Positions 43,973 to 53,412 are shown, counted from the first letter of the stretch. The stretch: 64,000 bases of DNA from Verrucomicrobiota bacterium (GCA_021325145.1 JAJPHR010000096.1:1-64000); one strand, 5' to 3'. Notes: a model not told the origin generated them from the sequence alone. Numbers and translations: made by a program.

Positions 43973-44714
43973 TTTACTGGCCCGGCACTATCGCTGGATG
44001 GAGTGGGTGCTCGCCGGGAATAAGTTGCAACGCTGCCGTACCGCGTTCCTTGGACAGGTTGAAGGCGCGCGGAACATTTTGATCGCGGGGGAGGGCAACG
44101 GCCGGTTCCTGGTTGAATGCCGGAGGATGCTTCCTCATGCGTTGATCACAGTGGTGGACGCCAGTGTCCGGATGCTGGCCGTGGCGCGTGACCGTCTCCA
44201 GCGATCCGGGTTGGATTGCCATGGTGTTGAATTCGTGCATGCGGACGCGTTGAGTTGGAAACCGGAGCAGTCGGCGTATGATCTTGTGGTCACGCATTTC
44301 TTCCTCGACTGTTTCCCCCGTCGACAATTGGAGCAAGTCGTAGCCAACCTCGCCCGGGGCGCTGCGCCCGGCGCGGTGTGGTTGCTCGCCGATTTTCAGG
44401 TCCCTGTCCGCGGCTTGCGGCGGTATCGGGCACTGCTCATCCACGCCTTGATGTATGCGTTCTTCCGCGTCGCGACCCAGCTTCCCGCACGGAGTCTCAG
44501 CCAGCCAGATGATTCCCTGAAAGCGCAGAATTTCACCCTCCGGGAGCGGCGCACGAGTGAATGGGATTTATTGCGCTCAGATATTTGGAGCCGCGACGAA
44601 GTTCATTCGCAACCTTTGGCTATGGGCGTTTCGGGCCGAGGAGCTGTCTCGATAGGGTGCGTCACTCCGTGCGCGCCGACGGCGGGCAGAGGACTGCCCG
44701 CCCCACCGGGATAG
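43962..44714 (+). CDS. class I SAM-dependent methyltransferase with repeat-derived tail
   Basis: 250 residues from ATG 43962 (MSFDLLARHYRWMEWVLAGN). The Rossmann core is visible: ILIAGEGNGRFLVECRRMLP (motif I, GEGNG), TVVDASVRML (acid at strand 2 end), FVHADALSW, YDLVVTHFFLDCF and APGAVWLLADF. The sequence of UbiE/small-molecule methyltransferase type continues to about LRERRTSEWDLLRSDIW. The last ~25 codons run into a REP-like palindrome (44658-44702) and encode Gly/Pro/Cys-rich residues, so the native end was probably changed by the repeat. Translationally coupled to the membrane protein before it; the substrate is unknown. Confidence 0.82.
   Translation: MSFDLLARHYRWMEWVLAGNKLQRCRTAFLGQVEGARNILIAGEGNGRFLVECRRMLPHALITVVDASVRMLAVARDRLQRSGLDCHGVEFVHADALSWKPEQSAYDLVVTHFFLDCFPRRQLEQVVANLARGAAPGAVWLLADFQVPVRGLRRYRALLIHALMYAFFRVATQLPARSLSQPDDSLKAQNFTLRERRTSEWDLLRSDIWSRDEVHSQPLAMGVSGRGAVSIGCVTPCAPTAGRGLPAPPG
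44658..44702. repeat. REP-like palindrome cluster, copy 2
   Basis: GTGCGTCACTCCGTGCGCGCCGAC at 44658-44680 (abridged module: GTGCG ... GCCGAC), then the perfect 9-bp stem GGCGGGCAG AGGA CTGCCCGCC at 44681-44702. Same modules as 33791-33872 in swapped order; lies within the 3' end of the methyltransferase frame. Confidence 0.8.
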
Positions 44715-44735
44715 TTTCCAAGCTGAAAGCGGCAC

Positions 44736-44882
44736 CTAATATCGTATGAAGAAAAACTGCTGAGCGGCGCCGGGGCTTGCCTGGTTGGTAAAATTGAAAT
44801 GCCCATTGGTGTCAAAAGCATTGGTTGCGGCGGGCGTCCAATGGCTCAACGCTGAAGTCGCGTTAGAACTCGTTAACGGACA
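44736..44882 (-). pseudogene. 3' relic of a secreted-protein gene
   Basis: On the minus strand the frame ending TAG at 44736-44738 encodes LTSSNATSALSHWTP, AATNAFDTNGHF and SPGAAQQFFLIRY. This is the C-terminal module that ends many secreted proteins of this phylum. No start or upstream coding sequence remains; the TetR gene begins to the right. Confidence 0.7.
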
Positions 44883-44909
44883 AGCTGGATCTCGCGCCCG
44901 ATAATGGCG

Positions 44910-45569
44910 TCAAACCGCCTTTTGCAACTGGCGTCTTCCTGGCGCGGATCCGGCCCGCCTTTTTGTCGCTGCTTTGGGAGGCTCCATGGAAATTCCAGCC
45001 ACGATGTAGCGCACTAGATTGCGAGCCCGCGTCTCGGTGTCCTCCTTCAGCACGGTCGGGATCATCAACGGGTGCAAAAAGATGGCGCTGGCGTCCTTCA
45101 GGACGTTGGCGGCTTCGTTCGAATCGACCGCCTTGAACTCGCCCGCTTCAATTCCCGCTTCGATCAATTTGCGGAAAACGTTGAAAATTTTCTCGCGGCG
45201 CTTCTCGGCGAAATCAGGCCGCAACTCGATGACGCGCCGGTAGGTTTCGTAAAACTCGGCGTCGTCGAGGAGCTTTTGCCGGCGTTTGCGATGCAGTTCG
45301 AGCACCACCGCCTCCAGCCGTTCCGACGCCGGAACCTCCCTGCCGGCAATGGTTTCCACAAATGCTTCGATTTGCGCCAGCCACTCATCGATCAGCGCGT
45401 CGAGAATTTCGGATTTGGTCCGAAAGAACCGATAGACGTTGGCGTGGGACATCTTCAGCAGGCGGGCGATGTCCATGACGGTCATCTTATCGGGACCGTA
45501 ACGCCGCAGCAGACCCTTGGCGGCTTCAAGAATCAGCTTCTGCGTCTCATTCTGCGAACCATTTTGCAT
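44910..45569 (-). CDS. TetR-family repressor of the adjacent RND efflux operon
   Basis: 219 residues. The N-terminal helix-turn-helix is clear: LILEAAKGLLRRYGPDKMTV, then IARLLKMSHANVYRFFRTKS. The ligand-binding helical domain occupies ~60-195, and the last ~25 residues are basic (KAATKRRAGSAPGRRQLQ). It is divergent from the efflux genes, with palindromes in the 110-base gap, the usual layout for a repressor such as those controlling Mex/Acr pumps that is released by a pump substrate. Confidence 0.9.
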   Translation of the reverse strand: MQNGSQNETQKLILEAAKGLLRRYGPDKMTVMDIARLLKMSHANVYRFFRTKSEILDALIDEWLAQIEAFVETIAGREVPASERLEAVVLELHRKRRQKLLDDAEFYETYRRVIELRPDFAEKRREKIFNVFRKLIEAGIEAGEFKAVDSNEAANVLKDASAIFLHPLMIPTVLKEDTETRARNLVRYIVAGISMEPPKAATKRRAGSAPGRRQLQKAV

Positions 45570-45597
45570 TGAATTTACATATTACAAATTTCGTCAT

Positions 45598-45639
45598 TTG
45601 ACAATAGGAACATATCAGATATTCTGATTTCCGAATATC
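45598..45639 (+). promoter_or_regulatory. efflux promoter overlapped by TetR operator palindromes
   Basis: TTGACA at 45598-45603 and TATTCT at 45620-45625 (16-base spacer) form a plausible sigma-70 promoter. Over the -10 lies the perfect palindrome ATCAGA TAT TCTGAT (45614-45628). A second inverted pair, GATATTC (45618-45624) and GAATATC (45633-45639), overlaps it. A bound TetR dimer or pair of dimers here would block the operon. Confidence 0.65.
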
Positions 45640-45679
45640 CGCCATGGGTTCTGGAACCCAGGGATGGTATTCTCCAAAT

Positions 45680-47092
45680 ATGCTGAAAGATGAGTATAGT
45701 GCAGTCGGGCAGAAACCTTCTCCGCCCTCGCAACGCGGCCACGCTGGCGCGGCGACCGCGCCGCCAAAACCGCACAAATCGTCCTGGGTGCTGCAAGTGT
45801 TCCTGCTGGTGATTTGTGTCCTGGGGGTATTGGGCATCGTTTGGTTTCGGAAGCGGCAGGAGGCCCGCACAAAAACGGGAATGGGGGCCATGGGCGCGCC
45901 TGTTGTTCCCGTAGTGGCGGGCATGGTGACTCAAAAGGACGTTCCCATTTATCTTGACGGTTTGGGCACCGTCCAGGCTTTCAACACCGTGACCGTGCAT
46001 GCGCGGGTCGATGGGCAGTTGCAAAAAGTTGCGTTCACCGAGGGCCAGGACGTGCATATGGGCGATTTGCTCGCGCAAATCGATCCGGCGCCCTTCCGGG
46101 CGCAACTGGCGCAGAATAAGGCCAAGAAGGCGCAGGACGAAGCGCAGCTTGCCAACGCCCAGCGCGATCTCAAGCGGGAGGCTGATCTCTATGCTGCCAA
46201 GATCGATTCGCAACAGTTGTACGACACCCAAAAGGCGCTCGTGGATCAACTGGATGCGACGGTCAAGGCGGATGAAGCCGCCATCGAGAGCGCCCAGGTC
46301 CAGCTTGATTACACCACGATAACTTCGCCTATCGAGGGCCGCACGGGCATCCGGCAGATTGACCAGGGGAACATTATTCACGCGACGGATTCAAATGGGC
46401 TGGTCGTCCTCACGCAACTGCGCCCCATCTCGGTCGCATTCACCCTGCCCGAGCAGACTCTCGAGGAAATCCACAAACAAATGGCTGGCGGTGACCTGAC
46501 CGTGCTGGCTGTGGATCGCGATAACAGCACGCCGCTGGGCGAAGGCAAGCTCGCGGTGATCGACAATCAGATCGACACAACCACGGGAACGATCAAGCTC
46601 AAAGCAACCTTTCCAAATGACGATTTGCGTTTGTGGCCCGGCCAATTCGTCAATGCCCGGCTCCGGTTGACGGTGCGCACGAATGGAATCATTGTCCCGG
46701 CCTCAGTCGTTCAGCGCGGGCCTGACGGCGCTTATGCCTTTGTAATCGTCAAGGGCACAAATAGCAGCGATTACGCAGCCAGCCCGAAAGGCCAGGTCGC
46801 CGGCAGTTCGAAACCGGACAGTGCTGCCAGTCTGAAGGATCCCGGCCCGGCTGGAACGCCGGACCCCAAGGCCAAGGGCAAAGGCGGTGCGAACCGTCCG
46901 AATCTCGTCGTTGAAATTCGGCCGATCACTGTGGCGCAAATCGAAGCGGGGGAGGCCTTGATCGACAAGGGGCTGGCTCCCGGCGAGCGGGTTGTGGTGG
47001 ACGGCCAATACAAACTGCAAGCCGGTTCGAAGGTCGTGCCATCCCAATCCGGGCAGGTCCAACCGGCGCCATCCGAAGAGCAGACGCCTTAA
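45680..47092 (+). CDS. RND efflux periplasmic adaptor (membrane fusion protein)
   Basis: 470 residues from ATG 45680 (MLKDEYSAVGQKP...); an ATG at 45644 would overlap the operator region closely and is less likely. One membrane anchor (~37-57, VLQVFLLVICVLGVLGIVWF). A barrel-sandwich domain opens with VPVVAGMVTQKDVPIYLDGL and GTVQAFNTVTVHARVDGQL, then a helical hairpin (QDEAQLANAQRDLKREADLY). The return strand IESAQVQLDYTTITSPIEGR and IRQIDQGNII is typical of MdtA/AcrA-like proteins. An Ala/Gly/Lys-rich insert sits near 370-410. It links inner-membrane pump and outer-membrane channel. Confidence 0.92.
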   Translation: MLKDEYSAVGQKPSPPSQRGHAGAATAPPKPHKSSWVLQVFLLVICVLGVLGIVWFRKRQEARTKTGMGAMGAPVVPVVAGMVTQKDVPIYLDGLGTVQAFNTVTVHARVDGQLQKVAFTEGQDVHMGDLLAQIDPAPFRAQLAQNKAKKAQDEAQLANAQRDLKREADLYAAKIDSQQLYDTQKALVDQLDATVKADEAAIESAQVQLDYTTITSPIEGRTGIRQIDQGNIIHATDSNGLVVLTQLRPISVAFTLPEQTLEEIHKQMAGGDLTVLAVDRDNSTPLGEGKLAVIDNQIDTTTGTIKLKATFPNDDLRLWPGQFVNARLRLTVRTNGIIVPASVVQRGPDGAYAFVIVKGTNSSDYAASPKGQVAGSSKPDSAASLKDPGPAGTPDPKAKGKGGANRPNLVVEIRPITVAQIEAGEALIDKGLAPGERVVVDGQYKLQAGSKVVPSQSGQVQPAPSEEQTP

Positions 47093-47104
47093 TTTCTCCA
47101 TTTC

Positions 47105-50100
47105 GTGAGCATTTCGGAACCATTCATCCGGCGTCCTGTCGCCACCGCGCTCTTGATGGTGGGCGTGGTGTTGATGGGCATTTTGGGTTACTTGCTCCTG
47201 CCGATTTCGGCCTTGCCGCCCGTGGATTTTCCCACGATTCAGGTCACCGCCCAGTATCCCGGCGCGAGCCCGGACGTCATGGCTTCATCGGTCACCACTC
47301 CGCTGGAACGCCAGTTCGGCCAAATCAGCGGCTTGTCGCAAATGACTTCGATCAGTTCTTTCGGCAACGCCAACATCACGCTGCAATTTGTGCTTGATCG
47401 CGACATTGACGCCGCCGCCCAGGACGTGCAGGCGCAAATGAACGCCGCCGGCGGCGTGTTGCCAAAAATGCCCAGCCCGCCGACCTACAGCAAAGTCAAC
47501 CCGGCTGACACGCCCATCCTGACGCTAAAAATCACCTCGGACACGCTTCCCCTCGAAAAGGTCAACGATCTTGCAGACACCGTCCTTGCCCAAAAGTTGA
47601 GCGAAGTCAGTGGTGTGGGGTTGGTGACCATTGAAGGCAATCAGAAGCCGGCGATCCGCGTCCGAATCAATCCGGCTGCGATAGCCGCGCAGGGGTTGAG
47701 CCTGGAGGATGTGCGTTCCGCCCTGCTCCAGAATAACATCAATCAGCCCAAAGGCAGTTTCGACGGCCCGCGCCAATCCTACGCCATTGGTGCGAATGAC
47801 CAGATTTTTTCCGCGGCGGAATACAGCAAAGTTATCGTCGCTTACAAAAACGGCTCGCCGGTGCGCTTGGGCGACATCGGCCAGGTGATTGACGATGTCG
47901 AAAACGTGCGCCTGGCTGGATGGGTGGGCAGCCAACCCGCCGTCATCCTGGATATTCAACGCCAGCCGGGCGCAAACATCATCCAGACCGCCGACCGCGT
48001 GAAGGCGCTTTTGCCGCGGCTCCGCGCCTCGCTTCCGCCCTCCATCAAGATTGACATCCTCACCGACAGAACCGAGACGATCCGCGCTTCGATCAGGGAC
48101 GTGCAATTCACGTTGCTGCTCACTGTCGCCCTGGTGGTCATGGTGATCTTCGTATTTCTGCGGAAGTTCTGGGCCACGGTCATTCCCAGCGTCGCGCTGC
48201 CATTGGCGATCATTGGCACGTTCGGCGTCATGAAGCTTATTGGGTTCAGCCTCGATAATCTTTCCCTGATGGCTTTGACGATTGCGACCGGGTTTGTCGT
48301 GGACGACGCCATCGTGATGATCGAGAACATCGTGCGGTTCATCGAACTTGGCGAATCTCCCATGGAGGCGGCATTCAAAGGCGCGAAGCAAATCGGGTTC
48401 ACCGTCATTTCACTGAGCATCTCGCTCATCGCCGTGTTCATTCCCCTGCTGTTCATGACGGGCATTGTGGGGCGGTTGTTCCGGGAATTTGCCATCACGC
48501 TCAGCATATCAGTGGCGGTTTCAGCCGTGGTTTCGCTGACGCTCACTCCGATGATGTGCGCGCGGCTCTTGCAAGCCGAAGACGAGACGAAGCATGGCCG
48601 CTTCTATCATGCCACGGAACGGATGTTTCAGGCCATGCTGGGCGCTTATGATCGCGGCCTCAAATGGGTGCTGCGACACCAGCCATTCACTTTGGGCGTC
48701 GCGATCCTGACGCTGGTCGCGACGATCTGGCTCTATTTCATCGTGCCCAAGGGCCTATTGCCGCAACAGGATACGGGCTTGATTACCGGCGTCACCGACT
48801 CGGCCCAATCGATCTCCTTCAGGGCCATGGTCGAGCTTCAGCGCAAAGTGGCTGACATTGTCAGCAAGGATCCCGACGTCGTCAGCGTCGCCTCCTTCGT
48901 CGGCGGTGGCACGGTCAACGCCACGGTCAATTCCGGCAAGCTTTACATTAATCTCAAGCCGCGCGACCAGCGCAAAGCCAGCGCGAGCGAGATCATTGAC
49001 CGGCTCCGCGATGCGACGAAGGATGTCGAAGGCATTTCGTTGCTCATGCAAGCGGTGCAGGACGTGCAAATCGACAGCCGGGTCAGCCGCACGCAGTATC
49101 AGTATACGCTGGAGGATGCCAATGACATCGAGCTCGCGGAATGGGCGCCCAAACTGGTCGCGAAGCTGGGCAGCCTTCCCGAGTTGGCCGACGTGGCGAG
49201 CGATCAGCAATCGGGCGGCTTGCAGGTGAGCGTCGATGTCGATCGGCAGGCGGCGTCGCGTTACAACATTTTGCCGCAGGCCATCGACGACACGCTTTAC
49301 GATGCGTACGGGCAGCGCCAGGTTTCGACCATTTTCACCCAACTCAATCAATATCGGGTTGTGCTCGAAGCCGAACCCCGGTTCCAGCTTACGCCCGAAT
49401 CGTTGGACAAGCTCTATGTCAAGTCTTCGAGCGGCCAGATGGTTCCCTTAAGCGCCTTTGCCCGCGTCAAGACCACCACCGCGGCGCTGTCCATCACCCA
49501 CGAGGGTCAATTCCCCGCGGTTACGCTCTCGTTCAATTTGCGCCCCGGCAGTTCGCTCGGCCAGGCGGTGACCGCCATCCAGGCGGCGGAAAAAGAAATC
49601 GGGTTGCTTGAAACCGTGGTCACCAGTTTCTCCGGAAGCGCGGCGGAGTTCCGCTCTTCGCTCCAGAGCGAGCCGTTCCTGATCCTGGCGGCGATCGTCG
49701 TGATCTACATCGTGCTGGGCGTGCTCTACGAGAGCTACATCCATCCGATCACGATTCTTTCCAGCCTGCCTTCAGCGGGCGTGGGCGCGTTGCTCGCGTT
49801 GCTGGTTTGCCATACCGAACTATCGCTCATCGCGCTCATTGGCATCATCCTGCTGATCGGCATCGTGAAGAAGAACGCCATCATGATGATCGATTTTGCG
49901 CTCGATGCCGAACGCAATGAAGGTTTGCCGCCCGAAGAATCCATTTACCAGGCCTGCCTGCTTCGGTTCCGGCCCATCATGATGACCACCATGGCGGCGC
50001 TGTTGGGTGCGTTGCCGCTCGCACTGCAGGATGGCACCGGCGCGGAACTGCGCCGTCCGCTGGGCATTTCCATCGTCGGCGGTTTGCTGCTTTCCCAATT

Positions 50101-50236
50101 CATCACGTTGTACACCACGCCCGTCATTTACCTGTACCTGGATCGGCTGGGCAACTGGGTGAAGCGGTGGCGCACTTCCCCTGAAGTGCCGGCTGGCGTG
50201 CCGGTGACTCCGTCTCAACCCCTCCCGCCGGTATGA
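47105..50236 (+). CDS. RND multidrug efflux permease 1 (HAE1/MdtB-like)
   Basis: 1043 residues; GTG start at 47105 (SISEPFIRRPVATALLMVGV) after a 12-base gap. Twelve transmembrane helices with two large periplasmic loops, as in AcrB. Family signatures: PVDFPTIQVTAQYPGASPDV, MNAAGGVLPKMPSPPTYSKV in the first porter loop, GFVVDDAIVMIENIVRFIEL with the proton-relay Asp pair in TM4, and LIGIVKKNAIMMIDFALDAE in TM10-11. Works as part of a trimer, driving drug export by proton influx. Its end overlaps the next permease by four bases (ATGA). Confidence 0.94.
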   Translation: MSISEPFIRRPVATALLMVGVVLMGILGYLLLPISALPPVDFPTIQVTAQYPGASPDVMASSVTTPLERQFGQISGLSQMTSISSFGNANITLQFVLDRDIDAAAQDVQAQMNAAGGVLPKMPSPPTYSKVNPADTPILTLKITSDTLPLEKVNDLADTVLAQKLSEVSGVGLVTIEGNQKPAIRVRINPAAIAAQGLSLEDVRSALLQNNINQPKGSFDGPRQSYAIGANDQIFSAAEYSKVIVAYKNGSPVRLGDIGQVIDDVENVRLAGWVGSQPAVILDIQRQPGANIIQTADRVKALLPRLRASLPPSIKIDILTDRTETIRASIRDVQFTLLLTVALVVMVIFVFLRKFWATVIPSVALPLAIIGTFGVMKLIGFSLDNLSLMALTIATGFVVDDAIVMIENIVRFIELGESPMEAAFKGAKQIGFTVISLSISLIAVFIPLLFMTGIVGRLFREFAITLSISVAVSAVVSLTLTPMMCARLLQAEDETKHGRFYHATERMFQAMLGAYDRGLKWVLRHQPFTLGVAILTLVATIWLYFIVPKGLLPQQDTGLITGVTDSAQSISFRAMVELQRKVADIVSKDPDVVSVASFVGGGTVNATVNSGKLYINLKPRDQRKASASEIIDRLRDATKDVEGISLLMQAVQDVQIDSRVSRTQYQYTLEDANDIELAEWAPKLVAKLGSLPELADVASDQQSGGLQVSVDVDRQAASRYNILPQAIDDTLYDAYGQRQVSTIFTQLNQYRVVLEAEPRFQLTPESLDKLYVKSSSGQMVPLSAFARVKTTTAALSITHEGQFPAVTLSFNLRPGSSLGQAVTAIQAAEKEIGLLETVVTSFSGSAAEFRSSLQSEPFLILAAIVVIYIVLGVLYESYIHPITILSSLPSAGVGALLALLVCHTELSLIALIGIILLIGIVKKNAIMMIDFALDAERNEGLPPEESIYQACLLRFRPIMMTTMAALLGALPLALQDGTGAELRRPLGISIVGGLLLSQFITLYTTPVIYLYLDRLGNWVKRWRTSPEVPAGVPVTPSQPLPPV

Positions 50237-53200
50237 ACGACCGGAGTCCAGATTCAAACGCAGAGCAGATCGGCAGCATTTCCGAGCCGTTCATTCGCCG
50301 CCCGGCGGGGACCTCGCTGCTGGCCATTGGTCTGTTTTTTTTGGGGATTGTGGCGTATCGCTCGCTGCCGGTTGCGCCCATGCCGCGAATCGACTCGCCG
50401 ATGGTTTCGGTTTCCGCCAGCCTGCCGGGCGCTGATCCGGCGACCGTCGCATCCTCTCTCGCCGCGCCGCTGGAACGCCGCCTCGGCCAGATTGCGGGCG
50501 TGAACGAAATGACTTCAGCCAGCACGCTGGGCAGTTGCAGCATCACGCTCCAGTTCGATCTGAATCGGAACGTGGATGGCGCGGCCCGCGACGTGCAGGC
50601 GGCCATCAATGCCGCCGCTGCCGATTTGCCCATCAACCTTCCCGGCCCGCCCACCTATCGCAAAGTCAATCCCGCCGATGCCCCGATCATGATCCTGGCG
50701 ATGACGTCCGACACGTTGCCTGGCGTGAAGATCTTCGAGTACGGGGACAATATCGTGGGCCAGAAACTCAGCCAGGTCGAAGGCGTGAGCCAGGCTTTTA
50801 TCGTCGGCGCGGACAAGTCGGCTGTGCGCGTGCAAATCAATCCCGCCGCGCTGGCTTCGACCGGCATCAGTCTCGAGCAGGTCCGCGCCATGCTGGGGCA
50901 GGTGAATGTGGACGAACCCAAGGGCAGCCTCGACGGATCGAAGATTTCCTACACCGTTACGAGCAACGACCAACTCGTCGATGCCGACGATTATCAAAAG
51001 CTCATCCTTACTCAAAAGCAGGGAGTGCCGGTCAAACTTAGCGCGCTCGGCAACGTCATTGAAGGCGTCGAAAACGACCGTTCGGGTGGCTGGTTTGGAA
51101 CGAACCGCGCGGTGCTGGTGATTGTGTTCAAACAGGCCGGCGCGAACGTGATTGATACGGTGGACCGCATCAAGAAAGTGATGCCCGACGTGGAAAAATG
51201 GCTGCCGCCCACGATCAAGTTTTCACCGGTCAGTGACCGTACTCAAACGATCCGGGCTTCGGTCAACGACGTTCAGTTTTCCCTGGTGTTGAGCATTTCG
51301 CTGGTGGTGCTCGTCATTTTCCTGTTCCTGCGCCGTTTTTGGCCCACGTTCATCGCCAGCGTCACCGTGCCGCTGGCCCTGGCCGGCACCGCGGCGCTCA
51401 TGTATGTGCTCCACTACAGTTTGGACAATCTTTCCCTGATGGCCATCACCATCTCCGTTGGTTTCGTGGTCGATGACGCCATTGTCGTGATTGAAAACGT
51501 TTTCCGTTTCATTGAGCACGGTGACAGACCCATGCAGGCAGCGCTGAAAGGCGCGCGGCAAATTGGGTTTACGGTCATATCCATGAGCACTTCGTTGGTG
51601 GCGGTTTTCATCCCCTTGCTCTTCATGGGCGGATTGGTCGGGCGCATTTTCCATGAGTTCGCGGTGACGCTGAGTATCGCGGTCCTGGTCTCCGGGGTGA
51701 TTTCGTTGACGCTGACGCCCATGCTGTGCTCGCGCTTCCTCAAGAGTGAAAGCTCTTATGGGCCGCCGAACCTGGTTTATCGAATGAGCGAGCGGGGATT
51801 CGACCTCTTTCTGGGTGTGTACGAGCGGGGACTCAGGTGGGTTTTGCGCCACCAGATATTTGTGCTGGGCCTGGCGGTCTTGACGATGGTGGCCACCTTC
51901 TGGCTCTACACGACGGTGCCCAAGGGGTTTTTGCCACAGCAGGATACCGGCGTGCTCCAAGGCACTGTCGAGGCGTCACAGGACATTTCTTTCGCGGCCA
52001 TGGCGGACTTGCAATCCCGGGTGGCCAAAATCGTGCTCGACGATCCGGATGTGGATACGCTGGCCGGGTTTGTGGGCGGGAGCGGCCCGGGCGGCAACAC
52101 GGTCAACAACGGCCGCATGTTCATCACGCTCAAGCCGCACGGCGAAAGGAAGTCAACCGCCACACAGGTCATCGACCGTTTGCGGCCGAAATTGGCGCGT
52201 GTGCCCGGCGCCACGCTTTTCCTCCAGCCGTCGCAGGACGTGCGCGTTGGCGGGCGGGTCGGCAAGGCGCAATTCCAGTATTCCCTGACGGCGAGCGATC
52301 TCAACGAACTCAACCATTGGTCCGCAGCTCTGATGGACAAACTCCGCCACACTCGCGAACTCAAGGACGTCAACAGCGATCAGCAGACCGGCGGTTTGCA
52401 AGCCAACGTCGTGGTTGATCGCGACGCCGCTTCCCGCCTCGGCATATCGCCGGCCCTGATTGACAACACGCTCTACGACGCATTCGGCCAGCGGCAGGTC
52501 TCAACTATTTACGAGCGCTACAACCAGCACCATGTGATTCTGGAAGTTGATCCCAAGTTCCAGTTGGACCCCTCGGCGTTGCAGAAAATTTTTGTCACCT
52601 CCACCAACGGCCAGCAGGTGCCACTGGCCGCCGTGGCCAAATTTCAGCCGGGCAACGCCTTTTTGTCCGTCAACCACCAGGGCCAGTTTCCGGCCGTGAC
52701 GCTTTCCTTCAATCTCGGGCCGGGAGTGGCGCTCGGCGATGCGACAGAAATTGTCAAGAAGGCCACGGATGAGTTGCGAATGCCCTCGAGCGTGCAAGGC
52801 AGCTTCCAGGGCACCGCGCAGGTCTTTCAAGCGTCGCTTTCGAGCATACCGCTGCTGATCGCCGCCGCTTTGATTACCGTTTATGTCGTGCTCGGGATGC
52901 TCTATGAGAGCCTGATCCATCCCATTACGATTCTTTCCACGCTGCCTTCCGCCGGCGTGGGGGCGCTGCTGGCCCTGATGCTCTGCGGTTCCGAGCTTTC
53001 GCTCGTCTCGTTCATCGGCATCATCCTGCTGATGGGCATCGTCAAGAAAAATGCCATCATGATGGTCGATTTCGCGCTCGACGCCGAACGGTCGGAGGGG
53101 CTTTCACCCGAGGACGCGGTGTATAAAGCCTGCATCATCCGTTTCCGCCCCATCATGATGACCACGATGTGCGCGTTGCTTGGCGCGCTGCCGCTCGCCA

Positions 53201-53391
53201 TTGGCCTCGGCACCGGGTCCGAACTCCGCCGTCCCCTGGGGATCGCCGTGGTCGGCGGATTGCTTCTTTCCCAGGTGCTGACGCTTTATACGACTCCGGT
53301 GGTGTACCTCTTTTTCGAACACATGCGGCAGATGTTCCGCCGCTGGCGGCATGGGGAAAGCGCGGAGCCGGCGGTGGCGTATCAAGCTTAA
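50233..53391 (+). CDS. RND multidrug efflux permease 2 (HAE1/MdtC-like)
   Basis: 1052 residues, started by ATG inside the previous stop (ATGA). Same architecture as permease 1: RPAGTSLLAIGLFFLGIVAY at TM1, INLPGPPTYRKVNPADAPIM in the porter, GFVVDDAIVVIENVFRFIEH in TM4, and LMGIVKKNAIMMVDFALDAE later. Clearly paralogous to permease 1 and, as in MdtB/MdtC systems, the two may form a mixed trimer. No outer-membrane factor gene follows, so a TolC/OprM-like channel must be encoded elsewhere. Confidence 0.94.
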   Translation: MNDRSPDSNAEQIGSISEPFIRRPAGTSLLAIGLFFLGIVAYRSLPVAPMPRIDSPMVSVSASLPGADPATVASSLAAPLERRLGQIAGVNEMTSASTLGSCSITLQFDLNRNVDGAARDVQAAINAAAADLPINLPGPPTYRKVNPADAPIMILAMTSDTLPGVKIFEYGDNIVGQKLSQVEGVSQAFIVGADKSAVRVQINPAALASTGISLEQVRAMLGQVNVDEPKGSLDGSKISYTVTSNDQLVDADDYQKLILTQKQGVPVKLSALGNVIEGVENDRSGGWFGTNRAVLVIVFKQAGANVIDTVDRIKKVMPDVEKWLPPTIKFSPVSDRTQTIRASVNDVQFSLVLSISLVVLVIFLFLRRFWPTFIASVTVPLALAGTAALMYVLHYSLDNLSLMAITISVGFVVDDAIVVIENVFRFIEHGDRPMQAALKGARQIGFTVISMSTSLVAVFIPLLFMGGLVGRIFHEFAVTLSIAVLVSGVISLTLTPMLCSRFLKSESSYGPPNLVYRMSERGFDLFLGVYERGLRWVLRHQIFVLGLAVLTMVATFWLYTTVPKGFLPQQDTGVLQGTVEASQDISFAAMADLQSRVAKIVLDDPDVDTLAGFVGGSGPGGNTVNNGRMFITLKPHGERKSTATQVIDRLRPKLARVPGATLFLQPSQDVRVGGRVGKAQFQYSLTASDLNELNHWSAALMDKLRHTRELKDVNSDQQTGGLQANVVVDRDAASRLGISPALIDNTLYDAFGQRQVSTIYERYNQHHVILEVDPKFQLDPSALQKIFVTSTNGQQVPLAAVAKFQPGNAFLSVNHQGQFPAVTLSFNLGPGVALGDATEIVKKATDELRMPSSVQGSFQGTAQVFQASLSSIPLLIAAALITVYVVLGMLYESLIHPITILSTLPSAGVGALLALMLCGSELSLVSFIGIILLMGIVKKNAIMMVDFALDAERSEGLSPEDAVYKACIIRFRPIMMTTMCALLGALPLAIGLGTGSELRRPLGIAVVGGLLLSQVLTLYTTPVVYLFFEHMRQMFRRWRHGESAEPAVAYQA

Positions 53392-53412
53392 GGGACGGAG
53401 GTTCGTTGTGGT

